Source of the DNA: Actinoplanes regularis
Lineage (GTDB): Bacteria; Actinomycetota; Actinomycetes; Mycobacteriales; Micromonosporaceae
Assembly: GCF_900188005.1 (NCBI RefSeq)
Contig: NZ_FZNR01000015.1
Span: forward strand, 62,001 to 126,000
Length of the DNA stretch: 64,000 bases
Reading direction: 5' to 3'
The notes below the pieces were generated by a model. That model did not search any database and was not told where the DNA came from. It saw only the letters and a list, made by a program, of their open reading frames with translations. Of the stretch, positions 1-8,283 are shown piece by piece; position 1 is the stretch's first letter, and each line of letters begins with the position of its first letter. The translations under genes were made by a program, and so were the position numbers.

Positions 1-724
1 GGGTGAGCCGGTCCTTGCCGTCCGCCTCCTGCCCCATCGACGTCCAGGTGTCGGTCGCCACCACGTGCGCGGCGTCCGCGGCCTCACGCGGGTCGCGCAG
101 CACCTCGACCGAACCGCCGGTCCACGCGGCGATCTCGGCGGCACGGGCGACCACGGCCGGGGCCGGGTCGAAACCGGACGGGCCGGCCACCCGCACGTTC
201 ATCCCGGCGGTGGCCCCGGCCAGCAGGTAGGAGTGGGCCATGTTGTTGGCGGCGTCACCGACGTACGCCAGGGTCTTCCCCCCGGTGGTGCCGAACCGCT
301 CCCGGATGGTCAGCAGGTCGGCCAGCAGTTGGCAGGGGTGGTAGCCGTCGGAGAGCGCGTTGATCACCGGCACGTCGACGCCGGAGGCCAGCTCGGCCAG
401 GCGCTCGTCTCCGTGCGTGCGGTAGACCATCGCCGCGACGTACCGGGAGACCACCCGCCCCGCGTCGGCCAGGCTCTCGCCCCGGCCGAAGTGCGTGTTC
501 TGGGTGTCCACGATGATCGGCTGACCGCCCAGCTCGGCGATGCCGGCCTCGAACGACAGCCGGGTCCGCAGGCTGGCCTTGTCGAAGAAGACCGCGACCG
601 AGCGGGGGCCGGCCAGCGGGGTGAACCCGAACCGGTTCGCCTTCATCTCGGCGGCCAGGTCGAGGACGTCGGACTGCTCCTTCGGGCTGAGGTCGTCGTC
701 GCGGAGGAAGTGGCGCAGGGTCAC
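1..724 (-). CDS. argF: Ornithine carbamoyltransferase ArgF (3' end cut by window edge)
   Basis: Condenses ornithine with carbamoyl phosphate to give citrulline in arginine synthesis. About 241 N-terminal residues are visible; the last third lies outside the window. The carbamoyl-phosphate loop SLRTR is at residues 51-55, the HPCQ motif at 129-132, and DTWTSMGQE near 225-233, all typical of anabolic OTC. The GTG start overlaps the argD stop by 4 nt (GTGA), so translation is probably coupled to argD. It is the last visible gene of argC-J-B-D-F; argR commonly follows in actinobacteria but cannot be seen here. Confidence 0.95.
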   Translation of the reverse strand, partial: MTLRHFLRDDDLSPKEQSDVLDLAAEMKANRFGFTPLAGPRSVAVFFDKASLRTRLSFEAGIAELGGQPIIVDTQNTHFGRGESLADAGRVVSRYVAAMVYRTHGDERLAELASGVDVPVINALSDGYHPCQLLADLLTIRERFGTTGGKTLAYVGDAANNMAHSYLLAGATAGMNVRVAGPSGFDPAPAVVARAAEIAAWTGGSVEVLRDPREAADAAHVVATDTWTSMGQEADGKDRLT

Positions 725-1875
725 CGGATACCGTCCAGGGCAGCGATCAGGGCGTCCACCTGATCGGAGGAGATGATCAGGGGCGGGGCGAGCCGGACGA
801 CGTCCGGCTTGGTCGCGTTGACGAGGAAGCCCGCGTCGCGCAGCTTCGCCGCGATCTCCGCGGAGACCGGCTCGTTGAGGACGATGCCGAGGAGCAGCCC
901 GGCGCCACGGACCTTCTTCACGTACGGGTGGTTCAGCCCCTCGATCCCGCGACGGAGCTGCTCACCGACCCGCTTGACGTGGTCGAGCAGCCCCTCCCCG
1001 GCGATCGTCCGGACCACCGCGAGGCCCGCCGCGCAGGCGACCGGGTTGCCGGCGAACGTGCTGCCGTGCATGCCCGGCTGCAGCAGGTCGGCGGCCGCGC
1101 CGAAGGCGATGCAGGCGCCCAGCGGCAGCCCGCCGCCGAGCCCCTTGGCCAGCGTCACGATGTCCGGCTCGACACCCTCGCTCTGGTGGTGGAACCAGTG
1201 CCCGGTCCGCCCGACGCCGGTCTGGATCTCGTCGAGGACGAGCAGCGCGCCGTGGCGGGTGCAGATCTCCCGGGCCGCGGTCAGGTAACCGGCCGGCGGG
1301 ACGACCACGCCGTTCTCGCCCTGGATCGGCTCGAGGATGACCATCGCGGTCGCGTCGGTGACGGCCGCCTCGAGGGCGCTGATCTCCCCGTACGGGATAT
1401 GGGAGACGTCGCCCGGCAGCGGCCGGAAGGGATCCTGCTTCGCGGGCTGACCGGTCAGGGCCAGCGCGCCCATGGTCCGGCCGTGGAAGGCGCCCTCGGT
1501 GGCGACCACGTGGGTGCGGCCGGTGAGCCGGGAGATCTTGAAGGCGGCCTCGTTGGCCTCGGCGCCGGAGTTGCAGAACAGCACCCGCCCGGCCCGGCCG
1601 GCCAGCGCGAGCAGCAGCTCGGCCAGGGCCACCGACGGCTCGGAGACGTAGAAGTTGGAGACGTGCCCCAGCTGCTGGATCTGCTGGGTGACCGCGGCGA
1701 CCACGGCCGGGTGCGCGTGCCCGAGGGCGTTGACCGCGATGCCGCCGAGGAAGTCGACGTACTGCTTGCCGTCCTCCGCGGTGAGCACCGCGCCCGCGCC
1801 CTTGACCAGACCGAACGCCGGGGTGCCGTAGTTGTTCATCATGGACTGCTGCCAGCGCTCAGGCAGGGTGCTCAC
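721..1875 (-). CDS. argD: Acetylornithine aminotransferase ArgD
   Basis: PLP enzyme that transaminates N-acetylglutamate semialdehyde to N-acetylornithine. 384 residues from a GTG at 1875, chosen because a good ribosome site (AGAGGTGA) lies 4 nt upstream and because upstream codons in this frame are argB read in another frame. Features: GGIAVNALGHAHP near 44-56, CNSGAEANEAA 101-111, LDEIQTGVGRTG 214-225, and the PLP lysine in TLAKGLGGGLP (Lys244). It is separated from argB by 55 bp that hold a bridging mini-ORF, and it overlaps argF by 4 nt. Confidence 0.96.
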   Translation of the reverse strand: MSTLPERWQQSMMNNYGTPAFGLVKGAGAVLTAEDGKQYVDFLGGIAVNALGHAHPAVVAAVTQQIQQLGHVSNFYVSEPSVALAELLLALAGRAGRVLFCNSGAEANEAAFKISRLTGRTHVVATEGAFHGRTMGALALTGQPAKQDPFRPLPGDVSHIPYGEISALEAAVTDATAMVILEPIQGENGVVVPPAGYLTAAREICTRHGALLVLDEIQTGVGRTGHWFHHQSEGVEPDIVTLAKGLGGGLPLGACIAFGAAADLLQPGMHGSTFAGNPVACAAGLAVVRTIAGEGLLDHVKRVGEQLRRGIEGLNHPYVKKVRGAGLLLGIVLNEPVSAEIAAKLRDAGFLVNATKPDVVRLAPPLIISSDQVDALIAALDGIR

Positions 1876-1934
1876 GCTGTCACCTCTGCTTCGCTCCCGA
1901 TGCCAGCGGCCGATTCGCTCGCAAGCTCGCTCAT
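1872..1934 (-). CDS. Possible 20-codon bridging mini-ORF between argB and argD
   Basis: An ATG at 1934 overlaps the argB stop (ATGA) and opens a frame encoding MSELASESAAGIGSEAEVTA, whose stop overlaps the argD GTG start (GTGA). The argD ribosome site lies inside its last codons. It could carry ribosomes from argB to argD without a break. The DNA is rich in GAGCGAGC/GAAGC-type short repeats, so a dispersed repeat inserted into the gap is an alternative. No homology is claimed for the peptide; translation is inferred only. Confidence 0.35.
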   Translation of the reverse strand: MSELASESAAGIGSEAEVTA

Positions 1935-2797
1935 GACGGGACCACCATCGTTCCGATTCCTTCTTCCGTGAAGACTTCGAGCAGCGTCGAGTGGGCGAGC
2001 CGGCCGTCGACCACGTGCGCTGACGGGACCCCGCCGCGCACCGCGCGCAGGCAGGCCTCCATCTTGGGCACCATCCCGGCCTCCAGGCCGGGCAGCAGCT
2101 TCGCCAGCGCGTCCACATCGATCTCGCTGGTCAGCGACGAGGTGTCCGGCCAGTTGGTGTAGAGCCCGGGCACGTCGGTGAGGACCACCAGCTTGCGGGC
2201 ACCGAGCGCGACCGCGAGCGCGGAGGCGGCGGTGTCGGCGTTGACGTTGTGCAGCACGCCCCGGGCGTCGGGGGCGACCGTGGCGATCACCGGGATCCGG
2301 CCGGCCGCGATCAGGTCGTCGACCGCGGACGTGTCCACCCGCTCGACGTCGCCGACCTGACCGATGTCGACCTCCTCGCCGTCGATCGTCGCGCCGCGGC
2401 GGACCGCGGTAAACAGGCCGGCGTCCTCACCGGAGAGGCCCACGGCGAACGGGCCGTGCTGGTTGATCAGGCCGACCAGCTCACGGCCGACCTGGCCGGT
2501 GAGCACCATCCGGACGACCTCCATGGTCTCCGGGGTGGTCACCCGCAGGCCGCCGCGGAACTCGGACTCGATGCCGAGGCGCTTGAGCATCCGGTTGATC
2601 TGCGGGCCGCCGCCGTGCACGACGACCGGCTTGATGCCGACGTGGCGCAGGAACACCATGTCGGCGGCGAACGCGCGCTGCAGCTCGGCGTCGATCATGG
2701 CGTTTCCGCCGTACTTGATCACGATCGTGGCGCCGCGGAAGCGCTCCAGCCAGGGCAGCGCCTCGATCAGGATCGCGGCCTTCTCCTGGGCTTTCAT
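1931..2797 (-). CDS. argB: Acetylglutamate kinase ArgB
   Basis: Phosphorylates N-acetylglutamate, the second step of arginine synthesis and usually the feedback-inhibited one in organisms with the ArgJ cycle. 288 residues, normal length. The amino-acid-kinase fold shows VIKYGGNAM near 27-35, VHGGGPQIN near 60-68 and LTDVPGLYTNW in the nucleotide-binding half. Its ATG overlaps the argJ stop by 4 nt. The arginine-binding N-terminal helix and the C-terminal end look complete. Confidence 0.97.
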   Translation of the reverse strand: MKAQEKAAILIEALPWLERFRGATIVIKYGGNAMIDAELQRAFAADMVFLRHVGIKPVVVHGGGPQINRMLKRLGIESEFRGGLRVTTPETMEVVRMVLTGQVGRELVGLINQHGPFAVGLSGEDAGLFTAVRRGATIDGEEVDIGQVGDVERVDTSAVDDLIAAGRIPVIATVAPDARGVLHNVNADTAASALAVALGARKLVVLTDVPGLYTNWPDTSSLTSEIDVDALAKLLPGLEAGMVPKMEACLRAVRGGVPSAHVVDGRLAHSTLLEVFTEEGIGTMVVPS

Positions 2798-3963
2798 GAC
2801 GAGTACGCCGAGTTCTCGTGGACGTACGCGTGGGAGAGATCCGTGGTCCAGATCGTCGCGTTCAGCTCCCCCTCGTGCAGGTTGATCGTGACCCGCACGT
2901 CCCGCCCGGAGAGGTCGACCTTCGACCGGTCCTCGGCTGCGGCGCCGTTGCGGCAGACCCAGACCCCGTTGATCGCCACGTCGATCCGGTCCGCCTCGAA
3001 GGCGGCGGTCGTGGTGCCGACGGCGGCCAGGATCCGGCCCCAGTTCGGGTCGTTGCCGAAGAACGCCGTCTTGACCAGGTTGTTGCCCGCGACGCTCCGG
3101 CCGACCTGCACCGCGTCGGCCTCGGTGGCCGCGCCGGCCACCTCGATCGCGATGTGTTTGGTGGCGCCCTCGGCGTCGGTGATCAGCTGCTGGGCGAGGT
3201 CGTGGCAGACCTCGGTGACCGCGGCGGTCAGCTCCTCGAGCGACGGCTGCCGGTCGGAGGCGCCGCTGGCCAGCAGCAGCACGGTGTCGTTGGTGGACAT
3301 GCAGCCGTCGGCGTCGATCCGGTCGAAGGTGACCCGGGTGGCCGCGCGCAGCGCCGCGTCCAGCGTCTCGTTGTCGGCCGACGCGTCCGTGGTGATCACC
3401 ACGAGCATGGTGGCCAGGGCCGGGGCGAGCATGCCGGCGCCCTTGGCGATGCCGCCGACCGACCAGCCGTCACGTGACGCCACCGAGTTCTTGGCGACCG
3501 TGTCGGTGGTCATGATCGCCTGGGCGGCCTGCTCGCCACCGTCCGCGGCGAGCGCCTTGACCGCGGCGTTCACGCCCGGCAGCAGCTTGTCCATCGGGAG
3601 CAGCTCGCCGATCAGGCCGGTCGAGCAGACCGCGACGTCGCCGGGGCCGATCATCATCTTCTTGGTCGTGCGCAGCGTCGAGGCGGTGTGCTCGGCGGTG
3701 GCGTGCGTGTCACGGAAGCCCTGCGAACCGGTGCAGGCGTTGGCGCCGCCGGAGTTGAGCACGACGGCGCGGATCACGCCGCCCTTGACCACCTGCTGGC
3801 TCCAGAGCACCGGCGCGGCCTTGACCCGGTTGGCGGTGAAGACGGCGGCCGCGGTGTAGTCGGGACCGTCGTTGACGACGAGGGCGACATCGGGGTTGCC
3901 GCTGGGCTTGAGCCCGGCGGCGACGCCGGAGGCACGGAATCCCTTGGGATGGGTGACGGTCAC
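2794..3963 (-). CDS. argJ: Glutamate N-acetyltransferase / ornithine acetyltransferase ArgJ
   Basis: Transfers acetyl from N-acetylornithine to glutamate, running the cyclic arginine pathway; many members also use acetyl-CoA. 389 residues from a GTG at 3963 that overlaps the argC stop (GTGA). The autocleavage motif is present as KGAGMLAPALATML, with Thr185 the expected N-terminal nucleophile of the beta chain. The C-terminus reads LSHAYVHENSAYSS, the usual ArgJ ending. In-frame codons upstream of 3963 are argC read in another frame and were rejected. Confidence 0.96.
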   Translation of the reverse strand: MTVTHPKGFRASGVAAGLKPSGNPDVALVVNDGPDYTAAAVFTANRVKAAPVLWSQQVVKGGVIRAVVLNSGGANACTGSQGFRDTHATAEHTASTLRTTKKMMIGPGDVAVCSTGLIGELLPMDKLLPGVNAAVKALAADGGEQAAQAIMTTDTVAKNSVASRDGWSVGGIAKGAGMLAPALATMLVVITTDASADNETLDAALRAATRVTFDRIDADGCMSTNDTVLLLASGASDRQPSLEELTAAVTEVCHDLAQQLITDAEGATKHIAIEVAGAATEADAVQVGRSVAGNNLVKTAFFGNDPNWGRILAAVGTTTAAFEADRIDVAINGVWVCRNGAAAEDRSKVDLSGRDVRVTINLHEGELNATIWTTDLSHAYVHENSAYSS

Positions 3964-4961
3964 GGGGCAACTCCGAAGACGCTGAGGCCCGCGGTTTCCG
4001 GCAGGCCGAACATGATGTTGGCGTTCTGCGCCGCCTGGCCGGCGGCGCCCTTGCCGAGGTTGTCGAGCGCGCTGACGACGATGATGCGGCCGGAGTCGAC
4101 ATCGACCGTGGCCTGCAGGTGACACGAGTTGGAACCGGAGGTGGCGGCCGTGTGCGGCCAGACGCCCTCGGGCAGGACGTGGATGAACGGCTCGTCCGCA
4201 TACGCCGCCTGGAGCGCCTCGCGCGGGTCGCCGCCGTTGAGCCGCTTCGCGGTGACCGTCGCCAGGATGCCGCGCGGCATCGGCGCCAGGATCGGGGTCA
4301 TCGACAGCGACGCGGCGCCGGTGGCCTGCTTGATCTCGGCGACGTGCTGGTGGGCACCCACCTTGTACGGCGAGAGGTCACCCATGATCTCGCTGCCCAG
4401 CAGGTGCACCTTGGCGTTGCGGCCGGCGCCGGAGGTGCCGGAGGCGGCCACCACCACGACGTCCTGCGGGTCGGCGACACCGGCGGCGATCAGCGGGGCC
4501 AGGGCCAGGATGATCGTGGCCGCATAACAACCCGTGTTCGCCACCCGGCTGGAGGCCGCGATCGCGGCGCGCGCGCCGGGCAGCTCGGGCAGGCCGTAGG
4601 TCCAGGTGCCGGCGTGGCCGCCGCCGTAGTAGCGGGTCCACTGCTCGGCGCTCTCCAGTCGGAAGTCCGCGCCCAGGTCGACCACCTTGACGGTCTGGGG
4701 CAGCTGGGCCGCCACGGCCGCCGACTGCCCGTGCGGCAGGGCGAGAAAGACCAGGTCAGCACCGTTCAGCGCGGCCGCGTCGGTGCTGCTGAACGTCAGG
4801 TCCAGCCCGGTCAGCTGCGGATGCGCCGACGTCACGTGCTGCCCGGCCTGGCTGTGCGCGGTCGCCGCGATCAGCTCGAACTCGGGGTGACCGGCCAGCA
4901 GGCGCAGCAACTCACCACCGGCGTAACCACTCGCCCCGGCAACCGCGACCCGGACTCCCAT
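3960..4961 (-). CDS. argC: N-acetyl-gamma-glutamyl-phosphate reductase ArgC
   Basis: NADPH-dependent reduction of N-acetylglutamyl phosphate to the semialdehyde. 333 residues from the ATG at 4961. An in-frame ATG at 4973 is less likely because GGAG abuts it with no spacer. The Rossmann motif GASGYAGGE is at 9-17 and the catalytic cysteine in ANTGCYAAT is Cys145. First gene of the arg operon; the region upstream carries a promoter and an ARG-box-like palindrome. Confidence 0.95.
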   Translation of the reverse strand: MGVRVAVAGASGYAGGELLRLLAGHPEFELIAATAHSQAGQHVTSAHPQLTGLDLTFSSTDAAALNGADLVFLALPHGQSAAVAAQLPQTVKVVDLGADFRLESAEQWTRYYGGGHAGTWTYGLPELPGARAAIAASSRVANTGCYAATIILALAPLIAAGVADPQDVVVVAASGTSGAGRNAKVHLLGSEIMGDLSPYKVGAHQHVAEIKQATGAASLSMTPILAPMPRGILATVTAKRLNGGDPREALQAAYADEPFIHVLPEGVWPHTAATSGSNSCHLQATVDVDSGRIIVVSALDNLGKGAAGQAAQNANIMFGLPETAGLSVFGVAP

Positions 4962-4973
4962 GAGACACCCCAT

Positions 4974-5023
4974 CTCCGCATGACTATGCAGAGAACCGTA
5001 TCAACTCACATTCCGCGCGGCAA
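4974..5023 (-). promoter_or_regulatory. argC promoter with ARG-box-like palindrome
   Basis: Read on the minus strand, TTGCCG (5023-5018), a 17-bp spacer and TACGGT (5000-4995) form a plausible -35/-10 pair. It is followed by a 20-bp near-perfect palindrome CTCTGCATAGTCATGCGGAG (4993-4974, one mismatch between arms) that covers the expected start of transcription and reaches to within 12 bp of the argC ATG. Position and TGCAT cores fit an ArgR operator. The binding protein is inferred; argR is not in the window. Confidence 0.6.
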
Positions 5024-5105
5024 CCGCGACTCGATCGTCGTCCGAACGGGAACGCCGCGTGCGCGACTTGCCGATCCTGGGCATCACCCGGCCGGAGACG
5101 GAGCG

Positions 5106-5157
5106 GCCCGCCCGGTCAGGCCCGATGTCCGCGGGCATCGGGCCTGACCGGGCGGGC
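5106..5157 (-). terminator. Strong hairpin terminator after egtD
   Basis: Perfect 22-bp inverted repeat (5106-5127 and 5136-5157) with an 8-nt loop, 23 bp past the egtD stop. It lacks a clear U-tract, as often in actinobacteria. It should insulate the arg promoter from egt readthrough. Confidence 0.75.
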
Positions 5158-5180
5158 TCAGGTCGTACGGGAGCGGGGTC

Positions 5181-6152
5181 TCAGGTCGTGATCGCCTGGG
5201 CGAGGGCGACGCCGAACCAGTCCTGCGGGTCGGACCACCAGTGGCGGAGGGCGAAGCCCGACGCGGCGAGCTCCTCCGCGAGGCCGACCCGGTGGAATTT
5301 GGCGGAGGTCTCCGTCCGCAGCTCCTCGCCCTCGGCGAAGGCGACGTCCAGATCCAGCTCCGCGACGTGCACCCGCTGGTCCCGCAGCGAGCGCAACCGC
5401 ATCTCGATCCACTCCCGCTCCGCGTCCCAGAGCGCGACGTGCTCGAAGGCGAGGGGATCGAAATCGGCCCGCAGTTCGCGGTTGATGACCCGGAGCACGT
5501 TGCGGTTGAACTCGGCGGTCACGCCGGCCGCGTCGTCGTACGCCGGGATCAGCGTGCCCGGGTCCTTGACCAGGTCGGCGCCGAGCAGCAGCCACTCCCC
5601 CTGGTGCAGGACGGAGCGCAGGTCGCCGAGGAACGCGGAGCGCTCGGCGGGGACGAGGTTGCCGATCGTGCCGCCGAGGAAGGCCACCACGCGGCCGTCG
5701 CCGTCGGGGAGTCGGCGCAGGTGGCGGATGAAGTCACCGACCACGCCGGTGACGCTCAGGCCGGGGTAGGCGAGGCCGAGGGCGTCGACCGCCGAGGAGA
5801 GGGCGGATTCGGACACGTCGAGCGGTACGAACGACCCGAGCGTGCCCCGGGAGAGCATCGCGTCGAGCAGCAGGCGGGTCTTCTCCGACGAGCCGGAGCC
5901 GAGTTCGACCAGGGTCTTCGCCTCGGTGATCCGGGCGATCGCGCCGGCGTGCTCCCGCAGGATCGAACGCTCGGTGCGGGTCGGGTAGTACTCCGGCAGG
6001 CGGGTGATCTCCTCGAAGAGCTCGCTGCCGCGGGCGTCGTAGAACCACTTGGGTGGCAGGCTTTTCGGGGTGGCGGTGAGACCCACACGCACGTCGTCGC
6101 GCAGGGATCGGGCCAGGTCCTGCTCGTCGAGATGCTTCTCCAGCACAGACAT
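5181..6152 (-). CDS. egtD: L-histidine N-alpha-methyltransferase EgtD
   Basis: Makes hercynine by three SAM-dependent methylations of histidine, the first step of ergothioneine synthesis. 323 residues, family length (about 320). N-terminal signature PPKWFYDARGSELFEEIT (35-50), then TRTERSIL, and the SAM loop LVELGSGSSEKTRLLL (81-96). It lies 30 bp after egtC with a GGGAG ribosome site and ends the egtA-B-C-D operon before a large hairpin. Confidence 0.95.
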   Translation of the reverse strand: MSVLEKHLDEQDLARSLRDDVRVGLTATPKSLPPKWFYDARGSELFEEITRLPEYYPTRTERSILREHAGAIARITEAKTLVELGSGSSEKTRLLLDAMLSRGTLGSFVPLDVSESALSSAVDALGLAYPGLSVTGVVGDFIRHLRRLPDGDGRVVAFLGGTIGNLVPAERSAFLGDLRSVLHQGEWLLLGADLVKDPGTLIPAYDDAAGVTAEFNRNVLRVINRELRADFDPLAFEHVALWDAEREWIEMRLRSLRDQRVHVAELDLDVAFAEGEELRTETSAKFHRVGLAEELAASGFALRHWWSDPQDWFGVALAQAITT

Positions 6153-6182
6153 GCTTCTCCCAGGTACGAATAGCGGGAAATT

Positions 6183-6926
6183 TCAGGAAAGAGAGGTAAT
6201 TGCTAGGTGAACCGGCGTGGCGACCAGCAGATTCCCGTCCGGGATCGGCCGCCAGGCGGGATCGGCGTCCAGCGGCTCGGAGGCGACCAGCACCGCCCCG
6301 TCACCGGCCCGGACCGAGAGTGCATGGCCGGCCGCGCTGGCGACGATCCGCGAGCCGTCGGTGAGCAGCAGATTCAGCCGCGAGCCGGGCGCGGTCCGCC
6401 GGATCTCCCGGACCAGCGCGGCCATCGCCTCGTCCGGGGGTTTCCCGGCGCGCAACTGATGCCGGACGAGCGCGAAGAGCGCCGCCGAGTCGGTCGGCGC
6501 GTCCAGTGTCAGGAGGTCCTCGATCGGCAGATCGGCGGCGAGCCCGGCGAGGGCGCCGGGGAAGCCCCGCACCACGCCGTTGTGGCTGAACAGCCAGCGG
6601 CCGTCGGCGAACGGCGCGGCCGCGGTCTCCACCACCGGCATCCCGATCGTGGCCGACCGGACAGCGGCGAGCACCGCCCCGGAGTGGGTGGCCGCGGCGA
6701 GCGCGGGCAGCGCGGCATCCGTCCAGATCGGCATCGCGCTGCGGTACCGGACGGGCCGGTCGGCGCCGGGCGGAAACCACCCCACGCCGAAACCGTCCGC
6801 GTTGATGGTGCCGCCGCCGCGCATGTCAGCCGGCGCCCAGGCCTGGTGGGCCAGCGCGTGCGGCGGGTCCAGCAGCAATGCCGCCAGCGGCACGGGCGGG
6901 CCGAGATAGGCCAGGTGGCGGCACAT
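6183..6926 (-). CDS. egtC: Gamma-glutamyl hercynylcysteine sulfoxide hydrolase EgtC
   Basis: Class-II glutamine-amidotransferase-like hydrolase that removes glutamate from the EgtB product. 247 residues from the ATG at 6926, which overlaps the egtB stop (TGATG). The protein starts MCRHLAYLG, so Cys2 becomes the N-terminal nucleophile after Met removal. NADGFGVGW and SHNGVVRG are the usual substrate-pocket motifs. The longer in-frame extension is egtB in another frame. Confidence 0.94.
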   Translation of the reverse strand: MCRHLAYLGPPVPLAALLLDPPHALAHQAWAPADMRGGGTINADGFGVGWFPPGADRPVRYRSAMPIWTDAALPALAAATHSGAVLAAVRSATIGMPVVETAAAPFADGRWLFSHNGVVRGFPGALAGLAADLPIEDLLTLDAPTDSAALFALVRHQLRAGKPPDEAMAALVREIRRTAPGSRLNLLLTDGSRIVASAAGHALSVRAGDGAVLVASEPLDADPAWRPIPDGNLLVATPVHLAITSLS

Positions 6927-8215
6927 CAGGCCAGCTCCCGCACGCATCGGAAGCCGCTGAAGATCTGCCGCCGGATCGGGTGGTCCCAGTTGCGGAACGT
7001 GCCCCGGCAGGCGGCCGCGTCGGTGCCGAACGAGCCGCCGCGCAACACCCGGTAGTCCCCGCCGAAGAACACCTCGGAGTACTCCGCGTACGGGAACACC
7101 TTGAAGCCGGGGTAGCCGTGGAAGACGGTCGACGTCCACTCCCAGACGTCGCCGATCAGCTGGTGCACGCCGAGTGGCGACGCACCCGCCGGATAGGCAC
7201 CGACCGGCGCCGGGGCGAGATGCCGCTGGCCCAGGTTGGCGTGCTCCGGGCCGGGCGGGTCGTCACCCCACGGGTAGCGCCGGGAACGGCCGGTCTCCGG
7301 ATCCCAGCGGGCCGCCTTCTCCCACTCGGCCTCGGTCGGCAGGCGCTTGCCGGCCCACTTCGCGTACGCCTCGGCCTCGAAGAAGCAGACGTGCACCACC
7401 GGCTCGTCGCCCCGCACCGGCGAGACCCGGCCGAACCGCCGGTAGAGCCAGTCACCGCCGTCCCGGATCCAGTGCAGCGGCGCGGTCAGCCCGGCCTCGT
7501 GCCGGTACGCCCAGCCGCGCGAGCTCCACCAGCGCGGATCGTCATAGCCGCCGGCGTCGATGAAGCTCGCGTAGGCGGCGTTGGTCACCGGCACCGCGTC
7601 GATCAGGAAGGCCGGCAGGTCGACGGCGTGCGCCGGCCGCTCGTTGTCCAGCGCCCACGGGTCGGTGTCGGTGCCCATCGTGAACGGGCCGCCCGGGACC
7701 AGCACCTCACCGCGCACCCGGGCGTTGCCCGGCGGCGGCTCCGGCGCGGACAGCACCGGGCCGCCGGCCCGCAACTGGTGGGTGGCGAGCATGGTCTCGT
7801 CGTGCTGCTGCTCGTGCTGCACGATCATCCCGAACGCGAAGCCGCCCGCGACCAGCGGCCGCTCGTCGATCCGCACCCGGTCCAGCACGTCCAGGGCCTT
7901 CTCCCGGACCTGCGTCAGATATTTCCGCGACTCGGCCGGGTCGAGCAGCGGCAGGGCGGGGCGGTCGCCGCGGGCGTGCTTGAACGCGTCGTAGAGGTGG
8001 TCGATGTCCTGCCGGACCGGGTCCCGGCCGCCGACGTCGCGGACCAGCCAGAGCTCCTCCTGGTTGCCGACGTGCGCGAGGTCCCAGACCAGCGGGGACA
8101 TCAGCGGGGAGTGCTGCCGGATCAGCTCGTCGTCGTCGACCGCCTCGGTGAGCAGGGCGGTGCGCGCCCGGGTCCGCTCCAGCTCCGCCGCGATCAGATT
8201 CTTGTCAGGGGTCAT
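6926..8215 (-). CDS. egtB: Hercynine oxygenase EgtB (sulfoxide synthase)
   Basis: Non-haem iron enzyme that joins gamma-glutamylcysteine to hercynine with O2. 429 residues. The N-terminal DinB-like domain carries the iron ligands: His48 in DLAHVGNQEE and the H-x3-H-x-E motif HEQQHDE (His134, His138). The C-terminal FGE-sulfatase domain (about 165-429) ends with RVLRGGSF and FSGFRCVREL. Use of gamma-glutamylcysteine is inferred from the linked egtA and egtC. ATG at 8215 follows a GGAAGGAA ribosome site. Confidence 0.95.
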   Translation of the reverse strand: MTPDKNLIAAELERTRARTALLTEAVDDDELIRQHSPLMSPLVWDLAHVGNQEELWLVRDVGGRDPVRQDIDHLYDAFKHARGDRPALPLLDPAESRKYLTQVREKALDVLDRVRIDERPLVAGGFAFGMIVQHEQQHDETMLATHQLRAGGPVLSAPEPPPGNARVRGEVLVPGGPFTMGTDTDPWALDNERPAHAVDLPAFLIDAVPVTNAAYASFIDAGGYDDPRWWSSRGWAYRHEAGLTAPLHWIRDGGDWLYRRFGRVSPVRGDEPVVHVCFFEAEAYAKWAGKRLPTEAEWEKAARWDPETGRSRRYPWGDDPPGPEHANLGQRHLAPAPVGAYPAGASPLGVHQLIGDVWEWTSTVFHGYPGFKVFPYAEYSEVFFGGDYRVLRGGSFGTDAAACRGTFRNWDHPIRRQIFSGFRCVRELA

Positions 8216-8283
8216 CGTGCGGTTCCTTCCACGCTGGCCTTCACAGGGAAAGCCGGCCTACCCGGAAACGGGCCGGCCTTCAC
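8212..8283 (-). CDS. Possible 23-codon bridging mini-ORF between egtA and egtB
   Basis: A GTG at 8283 overlaps the egtA stop (GTGA), and the frame ends in a TGA that overlaps the egtB ATG (ATGA). The peptide begins VKAGPFPGRPAFPVKAS; the GTGAAGGCC sequence at its start recurs 39 nt on. The egtB ribosome site lies in its last codons, and an imperfect GC-rich hairpin falls in its middle. Same architecture as the argB-argD and fmt-rsmB gaps. Translation is inferred only. Confidence 0.35.
   Translation of the reverse strand: MKAGPFPGRPAFPVKASVEGTAR

Noticed and set aside
1876..1930. Insertion of a mobile repeat between argB and argD
   Set aside because: Short GAGCGAGC/GAAGC words suggest a dispersed repeat, but the precise double overlap favours the mini-ORF reading; left as an alternative rather than a feature.
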